This document shows, one piece after another, positions 34,475 to 45,748 of a DNA stretch of 64,000 nucleotides. Location: positions 9,434,759 to 9,498,758 of the forward strand of contig NC_052111.1 of the NCBI RefSeq assembly GCF_012273895.1, read 5' to 3'. The position numbers and the translations under genes are program-made. The notes beneath the pieces were generated by a model. It ran no database searches, was not told where the DNA came from, and worked only from the letters and a program-made list of their open reading frames with translations. This DNA is from Zerene cesonia (taxonomy: Eukaryota; Arthropoda; Insecta; Lepidoptera; Pieridae). Numbering within the stretch: position 1 is the stretch's first letter; every line of letters starts with the position of its first letter.

Positions 34475-35479
34475 TGTGTTTATTTAGATACCTATATGTG
34501 GAAAGAAACGCTGTCTCCATGCCCGCATCGTAAAAAGCACAACATATAAAGTGCAGCAACTTCATAACTTTATTAATTAAAAATACTTCACAATTCAAAT
34601 TTCAATGCTATAAAACTAAAAATTAAAAATACTTCACAAATTCCTCTTTTATTAAACAAATTACTCGATTTCTCAGTGTCAGTTTTGCTTCGTTAATATA
34701 TAAACAGGCCCCACTCGTAGAGGCTGCTATATTATAATTTTAAAACGACAAGTAAATAATATGAAAAAAATTCCAATCGACTCAATCATCTATCATCCTA
34801 CCAGTCTACCACAATATGTATTACAAAGCACTCTACAATCAAACCGATCCTGCGACCATAATAAGCTAATCAGACTTCATTGGAACAAGGAAATTGTTAC
34901 AAAGACGCATAATTTAGCGTAAAAAATTGCTTTTCGACAAGCTTTGTAAAGCCTCCCTCATTTCCGCTTCACCAAGCGCGAACTCCACTCACATTATATA
35001 CGTTGATAACTCACTTTGTACTACGAAGAGAACGCTTGCATATGTGTACGAATTATAATCATCACATTCACATCAGAAAGTTCGTTTATAAGAATGAAGC
35101 AATTGTGTTTTTCTGCATAATTTTATCAAAGCTAATATAAAAGTGTCTCAGCTATTTAACTAGTTTGAAAGAAGCCACAAAATGCTTGAACTATTTTTGT
35201 ATAAGACGAATCGGTATAGATTTTTAACACTTCGCGTGAAGTGCGATCGATTTATAAATTGCAATCATATTTTTATTGAAGCACTTTCCAAGTTTAAAGC
35301 ACTTTTATAAAATGTAAACGCAAGAGATGCTATTTACTTTGTATACTAAAGCAAGCAAATAATTTAATTTGTGAGTTTTAATAAAGTTACAGATGGATCT
35401 TCACAATAATTTATTGTTACAATTGATCCCATATAAAAGTGTCATAAATTAGCTAAATAACTATGTCTTAATTTCTTGA
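34475..35479. other. Non-coding DNA with a short direct repeat
   Basis: AATTAAAAATACTTCACAA occurs at 34575-34593 and again at 34621-34639, 46 bases apart, a small local duplication. Nothing else was identified. Confidence 0.5.
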
Positions 35480-35675
35480 TATATCAAGCGAAGTGGCTGA
35501 TTTATCAACGCACATTCAGAACTACTAGACCATACGGGCTGAAATTTGGCTAGAAAGCCACTAAGTTAAGTTTTCGCTCCGCTAGTTTTGTTAAATTCTA
35601 TCCCAAATGGAATAATGTAGGGAGTTATAAATATATTTAGAGCATGCGAGTGAAGTTGCGAGCAACATGTAGTTA
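35480..35675 (+). repeat. Diverged Helitron-like copy
   Basis: It aligns with 19649-19862: AACTACTAGACCATACGGGC, TGAAATTTGGCTAGAAAG, AATTCTATCCCAAATGGAAT and GTGAAGTTGCGAGCAACATG, ending in TGTAGT instead of CTAGT. The lost terminal C marks an old copy. Confidence 0.55.
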
Positions 35676-36688
35676 AGTATAAATGAATCCACATAATTTG
35701 AGCATCCAAAATCAGGTAGAAGCAGTTCGCTCACGAGTAACGCTCGAAGCCGCGGCTTAGCGCGCGTGTGCGTCACACGACATGCGAGCGTCACACCAGA
35801 GGCGACTAATCCCGCGCGTTCGCACTCCGGCCCTTTGCACTGAGGCGATGAATTTTTTAATAAAGCCGCGTAAGACCGTGTGAGCCTTGGATAAACAGCC
35901 CTCGCGTGTACGCGGTGTCCACGCTGTTGACGGGGGTTTGTCGTTGTGGGACCGCGATATCTGGGATTTAAGTGTATCAAGCATTTATATCCATTACTCG
36001 TTGATCTTTTACGGACTTGTAGACTATCTACCAAAGTATCTCGTGTTTGTTGAGTTTGTAAACGATGGTTTTCTTTTGAAATTGATTTAAGTCATTGTAA
36101 AGGAATATTACACATTCTTTGTTGATAGCCTCGAATTCATTGAAACTTTCGCAATTTATCCAACTCTAAAACAAATGAACAAATAGATGAATGATAAATC
36201 TCCAAAATATAATTCTTGGAAATACAAGCGGCCTGGTGCTCCTACCTTACACGTGCCTCAGGCGCTTATTATCAAGCATTTATACGCTCTTCGTCATAAT
36301 TAACATACGTGATTTATATGTTCTCTTTGTATCATATTTATATAATGCCGTTTACTCGGCTTTTTTCACTTGAACAAATAATAATTCGTTATTTACGTTT
36401 TTATTTATCGCTACAGACGTAAGAACTACTACACTACCGATGGTAGGTATGGTTTTGCATGGAAGGATGTTTATTAGGATGTATATGAAATTCTGTACAA
36501 AGATATTCTATCTATTCATTACCTGGTTATATGCAGATAGGAGTTCAGAATCCAGCAATTCCTTTCGTAGCCTTAACCACAATTTTTTTATAGTTTAGGC
36601 AACGATTCCGTGACTCGCCTGATTGCAAGCGTCACCTAGTATAATAGATATAAGACGCCAATTCACTAAAATTGGCCGAATGTTCCAG
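35676..36688. other. CpG-rich patch upstream of the dpr exon
   Basis: Between about 35735 and 35970 the composition is much more GC- and CpG-rich than the surroundings, which leaves a 147-codon minus-strand frame open (35591-36034) plus shorter ones on both strands. None resembles a known protein. It could be a regulatory island or a decayed repeat. The bases just before 36689 (TCACTAAAA near 36664 and TGTTCCAG) supply branch point and acceptor for the dpr exon. Confidence 0.4.
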
Positions 36689-36899
36689 GTGTCATGGATC
36701 CGGCACCGCGACCTTCACATCCTGACGGTCGGCGGCTACACGTACACGTCGGACCAGCGCTTCCAGGCGACGCACTCGCCGCACACGGACGACTGGACGC
36801 TGCAGGTGAAGTGGGCGCAGCAGCGCGACGCCGGCGTCTACGAGTGCCAGATCTCCACGCAGCCCGTGCGCTCCTTCTTCGTCACGCTGCATGTTGTCG
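36689..36899 (+). CDS. dpr: Internal exon of a dpr-family Ig receptor
   Basis: This exon encodes the second half of the first Ig V-set domain of a Dpr protein. Dprs are neuronal surface receptors that pair with DIP Ig proteins in synaptic partner choice. The frame opens VSWIRHRDLHILTVGGYTYT, the signature strand C-C' segment of the family, and closes with WTLQVKWAQQRD-AGVYECQIST, carrying the core Trp and the D-x-G-x-Y-x-C motif with the F-strand cysteine. The partner B-strand cysteine must lie in an upstream exon not in this window. The acceptor is TGTTCCAG (36681-36688) and the donor GTGAGAGT starts at 36900. The exon is 70 codons plus one base, so it enters in phase 0 and leaves in phase 1. 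QISTQPVRSFF looks closest to dpr6/dpr10, which is a judgement from memory. Third positions are G or C in 66 of 70 codons, in an AT-rich setting. No second Ig exon was found downstream. Confidence 0.95.
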
Positions 36900-39559
36900 G
36901 TGAGAGTACTTCTTATGTATAACAACAAATGGCTTCGATATATAGAACGCGCTCTTAGCGCGCCTCAGAGCTCTGACCTGACGCCGCGCTATGACGGCAA
37001 AATACAAGGACATTAGTGTCTCGACATCTATACACACGTGACATTTGATATAAACTTATTTTGGGCTGAATTATGACACTTTTGTTAAAGTTAAATGTAT
37101 TTTACGTTTATTTCATAATATTATAAATTCTAGTGAGTCTGAACTCTTTCAGTTACCGAATACTATCTCGATAAATTTCACCATAAAGTATAATTATTTA
37201 CAAAAATAGTTTATTCTGGAACTTAACCAATAAATCAGCTTGCAATAAATGAGTATTATCTGCAATTTCTTTATGATACAGTTAATCCAGCCCGAGTGTG
37301 TTATGTATTTTTGATGAAAATCAGCTCACAGTGTGCTCCGTAAAGTGGAGCACACGGAACGGTCAAGCATTAATGCGGACGATGTTTAATTCATGATAAA
37401 CATAAATATGGGTATGAGCCCTTCCACCGGCGCATGCAAAAATTGAATCAAGATTCACGATCGTTGTAAATACAATGCTATATTGAGACAATACGTTTGC
37501 ACGGTTTGCATGATTGCCACAAATGTTATGCATTTGTCTTTAAATCTAGAGTTGTTTTTGTTAAAAGTATAGTTCTTGAAGAAACAATCCAATTATACTT
37601 TGTGAGATCTCTAATGAATTATCTAGTTTCACTTTATATAAATACACATCAAATTTTATGGAATTAGCAAATCATGACTAATACGAGTAAATTAATCCTA
37701 TGTTATTTAGAATTATACGTTATTAACATAGTATACGGGCTTGGCTGTTTTTGTTTTTCATCATTTGTACCTATCAAGGCTTCCCAAATATTAGATCTGA
37801 ACTGACGCAAACCGTTCGATCCGCGTGTTTTATAGCTCTTATTCTTATCATATTTTCCAGCGCACTGGGCACCGATGGAATGTACATAAATTCTAGAAAA
37901 GATTTGTATTTACCGGCATCGAAATGGCGCTAGAGGCACGTAAACTATTGCAGGCCCGTGCCGGCGCGCCGCCGCCCGCCCCGCATACCGCCCGCCTCAT
38001 TATGAGATGTTTGCCTTTCATTATCCGACACAGATAGCATACGGGCATGTCCATTTGAACGGTTTTCATTTACTTTCATTGGGTAATGAAGTAGCGTAAA
38101 AAATGTTTCAGTATTCCACTGATAGCTGATCTAAATAAAGCACTTTTTTGTCTAAAAATAACTTTATACGACACTAATGCTATGATGTTGTTACGTCATA
38201 GCTTCAGTTAAATGGTGAAACATCATCTTAAAGCTTCTTATTAGGAAACAATTGCTATAAATAAACTGATCATATTTTGTAAAAATGAATCCGTTATATC
38301 TTACGACAATCCACCATCAAAATTAATCTTATTGTATTTTAAGCTATACTGTACAATGTTACTTAATTAATATTACTTAACTTAATTAATATTAAAAGAA
38401 TAATAAAAACTCATATAATACATTTGCATACATTTTACTCTCAACGCGGACATTAAACTTTATAAATACAAAAAAAGAGAAAAGCCGCCCCTTGCCCGTT
38501 TCACAAAAGAGCAATCGACGGTGCCTTCGTTGGATTCATATAAAACATGTCCAAATGAAATCCTATTTATTCCGTAAAGCAATCCCGAACATGAAGGGCC
38601 ATAGCTCATTGAGCGATTGTCTGTCGGCTTTAAATCAAATGTATCTTATTTCCGAAATGCTCAGAGCCTCCGAAATGCTCAGAGCGCTGGGCGGCTGGCG
38701 GGCGGCCGGCGGGCGGCCGGTGTCTCGGAGCGTTTTAACATATTTATTGAACGCGACCGTGCTTCGAATTAATCGGCCAGATCGCGCTAATACACCCATT
38801 TGTTGGAAATCGGAAAATGATAAGGGCCCGCACGTAGCCTATGTTTTTCTATGTTCTATGCATTAAAAACATTTAAATTTTCCGCAAATAGTGACGTCAT
38901 AATTATTGTTACGTACTCTGCCTGTCACTGTCACATTTTACACATTAATTCTCTCCTCTTATGATGACCAACTGCAATAAACTTTCAGCAATAACTCATG
39001 ATTTTTAATCTCACATCCTTATAAAAATAAATATTAGATCTTTTACTTATTATATTCCAACCATTAAACCATAAAATATACCAACAATGTAAGCAGATTT
39101 GAAAAGGTTATATTAACAAAAAGCAATAATTCGGCAACAAACAAATCTACATACATTCCACCCTCGCGGGAACAATCTCGATTGTATTAGTCTAAATAAT
39201 CGGCTCGTTAATCGGAACACATCGGAAAACGCGCCGTCACCCGATATTGCGAGTTAATGAAATTCAGATACGTTATAAATGCGAGATATCGATCCTGCTG
39301 AGGTGACAACAGCGCTGACAATCAAATAAACAATTCGTTTATCATTCTTTTTACGCATCCTTTAAATCTACATAATATCTAGATGTAATTACTGTGACAT
39401 ATTGTCGTCGAACTATCTCTTATTACTCTGTACTGTTGTCATGGAAACTAAATAGAGTAGCAGTTTCGAGTAATGTTTATCTGTTTATATTCGGTTTATA
39501 TTATAAAGTAGCTTTGGATGATATATACGAGACAAACACTTAACACATAATTACTAACC
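36900..39559 (+). other. Intron downstream of the dpr exon
   Basis: The block starts with the donor of the dpr exon. It contains a 9-base perfect hairpin at 37331-37355, a CpG-rich spot near 37950-38000 and an 18-base tandem duplication (38651-38685) followed by GGCGGGCGGCCG repeats. The 124-codon frame at 38492-38866 spans that tandem and shows no known motif. No Ig2 exon was recognised. Confidence 0.6.
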
Positions 39560-39593
39560 GTAGCAACGCCAAGCCTCTCGGCCACCCGTGATC
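39560..39593 (-). repeat. tRNA-headed repeat cut by an assembly gap
   Basis: On the minus strand, coming out of the gap, the sequence is GATCACGGGTGGCCGAGAGG then CTTGGCGTTGCTACGG. This is the Leu/Ser-tRNA-like head seen at 48295-48445 and 57810-57893. The body would have to be within or across the gap. Confidence 0.6.
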
Positions 39594-40593
39594 NNNNNNN
39601 NNNNNNNNNNNNNNNNNNNNNNNNNNNNNNNNNNNNNNNNNNNNNNNNNNNNNNNNNNNNNNNNNNNNNNNNNNNNNNNNNNNNNNNNNNNNNNNNNNNN
39701 NNNNNNNNNNNNNNNNNNNNNNNNNNNNNNNNNNNNNNNNNNNNNNNNNNNNNNNNNNNNNNNNNNNNNNNNNNNNNNNNNNNNNNNNNNNNNNNNNNNN
39801 NNNNNNNNNNNNNNNNNNNNNNNNNNNNNNNNNNNNNNNNNNNNNNNNNNNNNNNNNNNNNNNNNNNNNNNNNNNNNNNNNNNNNNNNNNNNNNNNNNNN
39901 NNNNNNNNNNNNNNNNNNNNNNNNNNNNNNNNNNNNNNNNNNNNNNNNNNNNNNNNNNNNNNNNNNNNNNNNNNNNNNNNNNNNNNNNNNNNNNNNNNNN
40001 NNNNNNNNNNNNNNNNNNNNNNNNNNNNNNNNNNNNNNNNNNNNNNNNNNNNNNNNNNNNNNNNNNNNNNNNNNNNNNNNNNNNNNNNNNNNNNNNNNNN
40101 NNNNNNNNNNNNNNNNNNNNNNNNNNNNNNNNNNNNNNNNNNNNNNNNNNNNNNNNNNNNNNNNNNNNNNNNNNNNNNNNNNNNNNNNNNNNNNNNNNNN
40201 NNNNNNNNNNNNNNNNNNNNNNNNNNNNNNNNNNNNNNNNNNNNNNNNNNNNNNNNNNNNNNNNNNNNNNNNNNNNNNNNNNNNNNNNNNNNNNNNNNNN
40301 NNNNNNNNNNNNNNNNNNNNNNNNNNNNNNNNNNNNNNNNNNNNNNNNNNNNNNNNNNNNNNNNNNNNNNNNNNNNNNNNNNNNNNNNNNNNNNNNNNNN
40401 NNNNNNNNNNNNNNNNNNNNNNNNNNNNNNNNNNNNNNNNNNNNNNNNNNNNNNNNNNNNNNNNNNNNNNNNNNNNNNNNNNNNNNNNNNNNNNNNNNNN
40501 NNNNNNNNNNNNNNNNNNNNNNNNNNNNNNNNNNNNNNNNNNNNNNNNNNNNNNNNNNNNNNNNNNNNNNNNNNNNNNNNNNNNNNNNNNNNN
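39594..40593. other. Assembly gap (1000 N)
   Basis: Exactly 1000 undetermined bases. The left flank is the head of a repeat copy, so repeat collapse is a likely cause. Confidence 0.99.
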
Positions 40594-40801
40594 CAGCGCT
40601 ATCTATGGTTTTTACTAAATAATATTTTAGGAATAATAAAATAAAGGAAATATATTTTCTTTACATATATTCGTCAGAAATACTTTGCATATTAATAATT
40701 ATTGCATTAATAAGTATTCTATCGAAGATTCACGCTCAGATGTGTGTTCACACATTCACGGTGTGTTCAGACCTGTGACTGCTCTAGCAGATAAATGTGA
40801 A

Positions 40802-40843
40802 TATTTATAGAATGCGCAGCACGAAGTAGACACGACTTCAGCG
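40802..40843 (+). promoter_or_regulatory. Possible core promoter
   Basis: TATTTATAG at 40802-40810 is TATA-like, and TTCAGC at 40837-40842 is initiator-like about 35 bases downstream. Together they precede the signal-peptide-like frame at 40924. Such words are frequent in AT-rich DNA, so support is weak. Confidence 0.2.
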
Positions 40844-40923
40844 TTAATACAACTTCTTATTTTAAAAGCCCCGACAATCTCGGATTAAAATGAAAATAGA
40901 TAAAGCCACATTTTAAGTGAAAA

Positions 40924-40989
40924 ATGCAGTATTTTTATTTTATATTTAACGTGTTTTTATCATTGTTTTGTCACATAAAATGTACTCAG
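40924..40989 (+). CDS. Candidate first coding exon with signal peptide
   Basis: ATG at 40924 opens a 22-codon frame with a Phe/Leu/Val-rich core (MQYFYFIFNVFLSLF) followed by CHIKC, then ends exactly in phase 0 at CTCAG|GTAAGA. The make-up is that of a secretion signal sequence with a cleavage region after a small or polar turn. A TATA-like box lies 120 bases upstream and a nine-codon upstream ORF at 40890-40916. A possible next exon begins at 41167 after TTTGCTACAG and gives 16 codons to a TGA; another frame from 41163 stays open to 41264 (with APVCQDIKFRF) but has a poor purine-rich acceptor. Alternatively CAG|GTAAGA here is a ratchet site or chance. T-rich DNA easily produces such hydrophobic frames, so the call is tentative. 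Confidence 0.28.
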
Positions 40990-40993
40990 GTAA

Positions 40994-43900
40994 GATTTTT
41001 CGAATGTAATTGTGGAGTTGAAGCTATCGATCTATTTCGATTTAGCGTATTTACGTAAAATTTTATGAGTTTTGAACAATAAAAAGAAAGTTATTAGCAA
41101 TCAATTAAAATGATTATGAGATATAATGGAAATTTTTTATATGTTATAAAAAATAATTTGCTACAGAAGAAAAAGAGAAGGCACCAGTTTGTCAAGATAT
41201 CAAGTTTAGATTTGTGACGACTTATAAAACTTTAATAATTCATCTGTCGTACGACGCATGAACACTTGTCAGTCGGAATCTTTTAGCGTCCAGCGGTATT
41301 GAATCTAGACCATTTGACGCACAAAGTCCACCGACCGTACCTTTTATTGAGCCAATAATAGTTTATAGAGTATAATATATTATAAACAATGACTGTATAT
41401 AGTACACTTCCTGTACGTCAAATTCCGAGCGTATTTCGGTAGCTTGGTGGTTGCGGAAGCCGGCAGAGCATCTTAGAACGCTTGCGTGCCTCGGCCGAGG
41501 TCAGGTGAGGATGCGGGTCTCCGATAACTGGATTTGTCTCTCAATTCCTCTCCCTCGCAAGCCGCACGCCGCACCACCGCTCCGCCGCAACCGAGCGTAA
41601 CAACCAATTTACACTGTGGCACTGAGATGCGTTGTGCGATTTTTTATTCTGATTCTTTCGCCATGGTATTCTGCTGTTAGAATACAGCACTAGCAAAAAT
41701 TTCATGATTTGCAAATAGCAAAATAAAGTTGTATATAATTATTATTCCCCTAACTTCAAGACTTATTCAAATAAAACGGTTGTTTGCGGGCAAATCTTGC
41801 GCGGCAGCAGAAAATTTAGCAATGATTTTATGATAAATTTGATATTTGTTAACAATTGCTTATAATATCCTTTTAATGAAACGAATGGAAACTCTAACTT
41901 TGCGGATACAATTGACATACTATACAGTCAGCATCAAGTAATGAAAGGACAAGTGCGTTAATTACAGTGAGTAGGATTCCAAATACACGGTTATTATAGT
42001 GACATGAAGTGTGAAACGTTTAGTCAGTATGAAATAGTTTAATCCCGGTCGGCGGGCGCGGCCCACGCGCATCTGCCACCCTTCATGTACCTGCGGCTTC
42101 ACTTTAAGCCTACGGTATATATCATAAACTTTGTGTTTACACGTTTGCTATACAAACTTCCCAATTGTTTTAGAGTTATGCCAACTGTAATAGACAATGT
42201 AGTATTTCTTAAGGATGAAGTTGAAGTGTAATATCATAAAATTACAGCTTTACATGGTCATAAAATCCAAATAAACCACATAGTTTAAATTCTACATATG
42301 TTTAAATTGAAAGTGATGTTTTAAAAGAATAATAATATTTCATTCGGGACGCATATGAATTGAAATAATTCAATAATTTCTTAAGAACATTTCATACGCT
42401 CTTATAAATTAAATGAATTTCGACGTCCTATTACTTTATAAAATGATATGAATGAAATAGGTATAAATCGTCCAGTATTTCAATGCATCGTATTTCATCG
42501 GCAACATTTCAGCACTAACCACATATTTAATTAAATACAAAATGGTTTCTTCATCCAGCAAACCTTTCAACTGAAATGATTTTGCTCGTAAACTTTCTCT
42601 TTATAAACATGTCTTCGATTTCTTTGAAGTTAACTCCATTTTGTATACAAGTATTTCAACTTTAAAATTAGAAATAATATTCAACATTTTATTTCTATCA
42701 GCCTCTTTAAATAATAAATTTTGACATTTACATAGTAAAAGAAATACTTAAAATTAAAGAGCTGGCATCTGCGTAGCGTGGCGTTCATATAGAAAAAGAA
42801 ACCTACCCCTAACCTATCTGCCCATCAAAACATCAGTATTACAGTAATTTTGCGAACAAAAGCTACGCTACCACTGTCGCAGAACAAACACTTTCACTTA
42901 GATTAGCGGAATTGAAATACCTTGCTCCTCTCGATATTGTTTCGAAAATTGCAAAATCTCATGAATAAGAAAATGTTTGTCTGGAAAAAGTTTGGAGTTA
43001 AGTGGCGCGATAACAACACAGTCACACGCGTAACATACTGCGATAGTTCTGTTGAATCAGCGAGAAGTGAACGAGTTTGGAGGTGGCAAACAATAACATC
43101 ACAGGTCGCCCACACGGATGTAGGAATATGAGTTGGAGTGCGTAGTCATTTCTAGCTTTTTGAGAACATTTTTATGAAGAACTCAGTACTTGGACTAAAT
43201 ATTAAAACAAGTTGCTTTGACATATTAATTCAAAATTAATCAAGGTAAAATTTAATAATACTTAAACGCTACTTAAGAAAAGGAATAAGTCGAGTCAAGT
43301 TGACTGCCGAAGACTGTCAAGAGTCCTTATCTCATTAATGATTAAAGTCCTCTAAGAAGGATATGAGATTTAAAGTTGGAGTTCTATATAGCCATATCAA
43401 ATAGTAGTTTGTGGAGTGTCGACACTGCTTTAAAGCTTTAAAAAGTTCGAAAATTTAATGCAGGTAGAAAAGCGTGGGCGGTGTTCGCGATGCAATCATT
43501 ACGTTTGTTTTATTCCGTTTAAACGTTCCCAAACACAATGCTCCCGGCGTTAAGCCGAGTTAAAATACGGCTTATAATTGTTGTAGCCGGCTAAATCTCA
43601 TTCGCGCTGTTTGTCGACCGCTCGCCCGCTGAAGCGATCAAAAATAACCGCCGTTCAACATAATGGTAAAGCGAAGCTCTATTGTAGCGCTTTAACGGGT
43701 AAAATGAAAAGGCCGCAATTAAAATAGCGCGTCGGCGTTGGTTCTAGTAGAATTTGATGTTTAATTAAGGTAATGTTGGTGCGATCAGTGCAGTTGCGCC
43801 GCTTCTGTAAGCGTATGCAGCGAGAGATGGATGATGTTCGGAGAATGATATGAAGTTGGCTCGCCGTCTGCTGTCTGAGTTGTTAAAATGTTTGTGGAAC

Positions 43901-44085
43901 TTTGGCTTTATTTATATCGTTTGTAACACGTTTTGCTATTTAGTACAAAGTAGTCACATTAAGTTAATATTTTTTCTAGTGACTTATAACTTCTTTTTAA
44001 TACATTATTGTTACGTTATTTTGTATTAAATAGATAATTCAAATGTATCATGTATCCCTTGTATATTTACAATACCATAACGAAA
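40994..44085. other. Non-coding DNA with CpG-richer islands
   Basis: A CpG-rich segment at about 41400-41605 contains the 12-base palindrome CCTCGGCCGAGG (41489-41500) and a GTCAG|GTGAGG donor-like word, but no frame of interest. Another island at about 43500-43760 is rich in GGC/GCC words on an AT background. Frames at 42903-43131 on both strands are unassigned. Confidence 0.45.
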
Positions 44086-44113
44086 GGGGGGGGGGGTCCT
44101 CCCCCGGAGGGGA
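44086..44113 (+). repeat. G11 tract with self-complementary partner
   Basis: Eleven consecutive G (44086-44096) are followed by TCCT, CCCCC, then GGAGGGG and AAAGG. The G tract can pair with the CCCCC five bases on, or stack with the later G runs as a quadruplex. It may also include a homopolymer length error. Confidence 0.7.
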
Positions 44114-44847
44114 AAGGCGCTTTACTCCGAATTTAAAGTGTGCAAAGTCGTGGGCAAAAGCAAGTATGCAAGGTTCCGTTACACTTAATGAAGGAACTCA
44201 TCTGAAGATGAAGTGATAATAAGTGATAAATATTCATGAAAATATTTTTCGTCAATATTTTATGCGAAACTATAAAGTACGCCATCAAGTGAAAATATTC
44301 ACGAATCCGTACAAATAATTGCTCGATTATCAGAAATCTTGGGAGATTACGAAGAAAATATATGAAGCAATGAAGTGGTGCTCGAGGCAGGAGCCAGGAC
44401 AATGCCGCTTCACTCCACTGAGCTGAGAACTCCTCACTAAATAATACTTCGTTATTTCTTTACAACTCGTTCAAGTATACGGTCATTTAAAGTTGTTTTG
44501 ACTGAGACTATTTGCTGAGACGTTTCTCTTTTGGTAAGTTATTTATAGCGGGAGGTGACGATAATCGATGATTTACGTATGTTTCTGGTCATCGCAATAC
44601 CTAATTGCATGAGCATAACGATGGCAATACGATATCTGGTAAATATATTGTTACACATATTAATAGTGTTATGATATTTACATTGTATTCATTTTGGTAT
44701 TATATGCACCACTTTCTGCGATAAAGTACCCCTGCTTTAAGTGGACCATCTAAATCTCTTATCTATTTACTTATATTAGTAGTGTTTGTCATAATTAACT
44801 AATGATTTATACATGATAACGCAAACAAATATTGAGATTTCTACAAT
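44114..44847. other. Non-coding DNA, no gene seen
   Basis: A minus-strand frame at 44133-44402 is unassigned. No repeats or splice-flanked frames. Confidence 0.5.
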
Positions 44848-45055
44848 TGGCCCGTTTCCTCTTCCTCACCCTTCTCAGTCCATTCCTTCTTTCCAGTCAT
44901 CAATCCTTTCCTTATCTATAATACCCCTTAAAAGGGAGCAGCGCATACGCAGGTCTGAGCCTTTGCCAATATTCATGGGCGGTGGTGATCGCTTACCATA
45001 AGATGAACTACCGAATAAGATGAAGCTCCGTTGTCCGCTATGATATAAAAAAACG
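44848..45055 (+). repeat. Interspersed repeat, GGGCGGTGGT family
   Basis: GGCCCGTTTCCTCTTCCTCA, CAATCCTTTCCTTATCTATA, CCCCTTAAAAGGGAGCAGCG, CATACGCAGG, TTCATGGGCGGTGGTGATCG, CTTACCATA and CTCCGTTGTCCGCTATGATA are followed by an A-rich end. This is one of the more complete copies. The 62-codon frame inside it is repeat-derived. Confidence 0.8.
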
Positions 45056-45663
45056 ATATAAACTTAGCAATTACCCAGTTTAGTCTTTTAATTGATTACA
45101 GATGAGTAATACATAATAATAAAGCTTAGTTTCTAAGCGCGAAGTTTATTATATCTCGGCGTGTTCGCCTCAACGTATACAACAAATTTTGATTGAAGTG
45201 TAGGTGTAACGATCAAAGAGAGACAGGGAGGGACTCGGGCATTCAAATATATATTCACTGTTTTAGGAATACAACGTATAGTTAACAATCAAATAACAAT
45301 GAAAAAAACGTGTCTTTTTCTAACGATATTATATTGTTGAAAATGTTTGTTTATATGACTAAACGAGTATTATTACTCTTAAAATATAAGTTATTGATAA
45401 AAACCTGAAATTAAATTTTGAAGTCGTTAATCGAAATCGAATCGTGTTCTTTTTTATTTTTTTCTTTATATGCAAAAACACAATACTTCCCTCTTTATTA
45501 TAGAAAATTAGTAGATTGAAAGTTTAATTTTGATATAAAAATGAAAGTGAAATTAAAAATCAAATTAATAAAATAAAATAATAATGCATACTTGGTGCAT
45601 GCATTTTCAATATAATGCTTCCATGTGGAACACCATACTTGACCCGCCTAAATATAAAACGAG
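45056..45663. other. Non-coding DNA, no feature seen
   Basis: AT-rich. Nothing recognised. Confidence 0.5.
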
Positions 45664-45747
<84 letters not shown>

Positions 45748-45748
45748 G
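45664..45748. repeat. Compound (CA)n(TA)n(CA)n microsatellite
   Basis: Five CA units, about 34 TA units (45673-45740) and four further CA-type units in direct orientation. The long alternating AT core can extrude a cruciform and is usually length-polymorphic. Confidence 0.97.

Noticed and set aside
35591..36034. 147-codon minus-strand frame
   Set aside because: It is the longest gap-free frame in the window but depends on a CpG-rich patch, contains no known motif, and competing frames are open on both strands over the same DNA.
36692..36928. Minus-strand and alternative + frames over the dpr exon
   Set aside because: They stay open only because the exon is GC-rich; the Ig domain in the 36689 frame explains the sequence completely.
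41489..41510. Possible exon end at GTCAG|GTGAGG after a CpG palindrome
   Set aside because: No open frame with coding character leads to it and there is no acceptor with a pyrimidine tract upstream.
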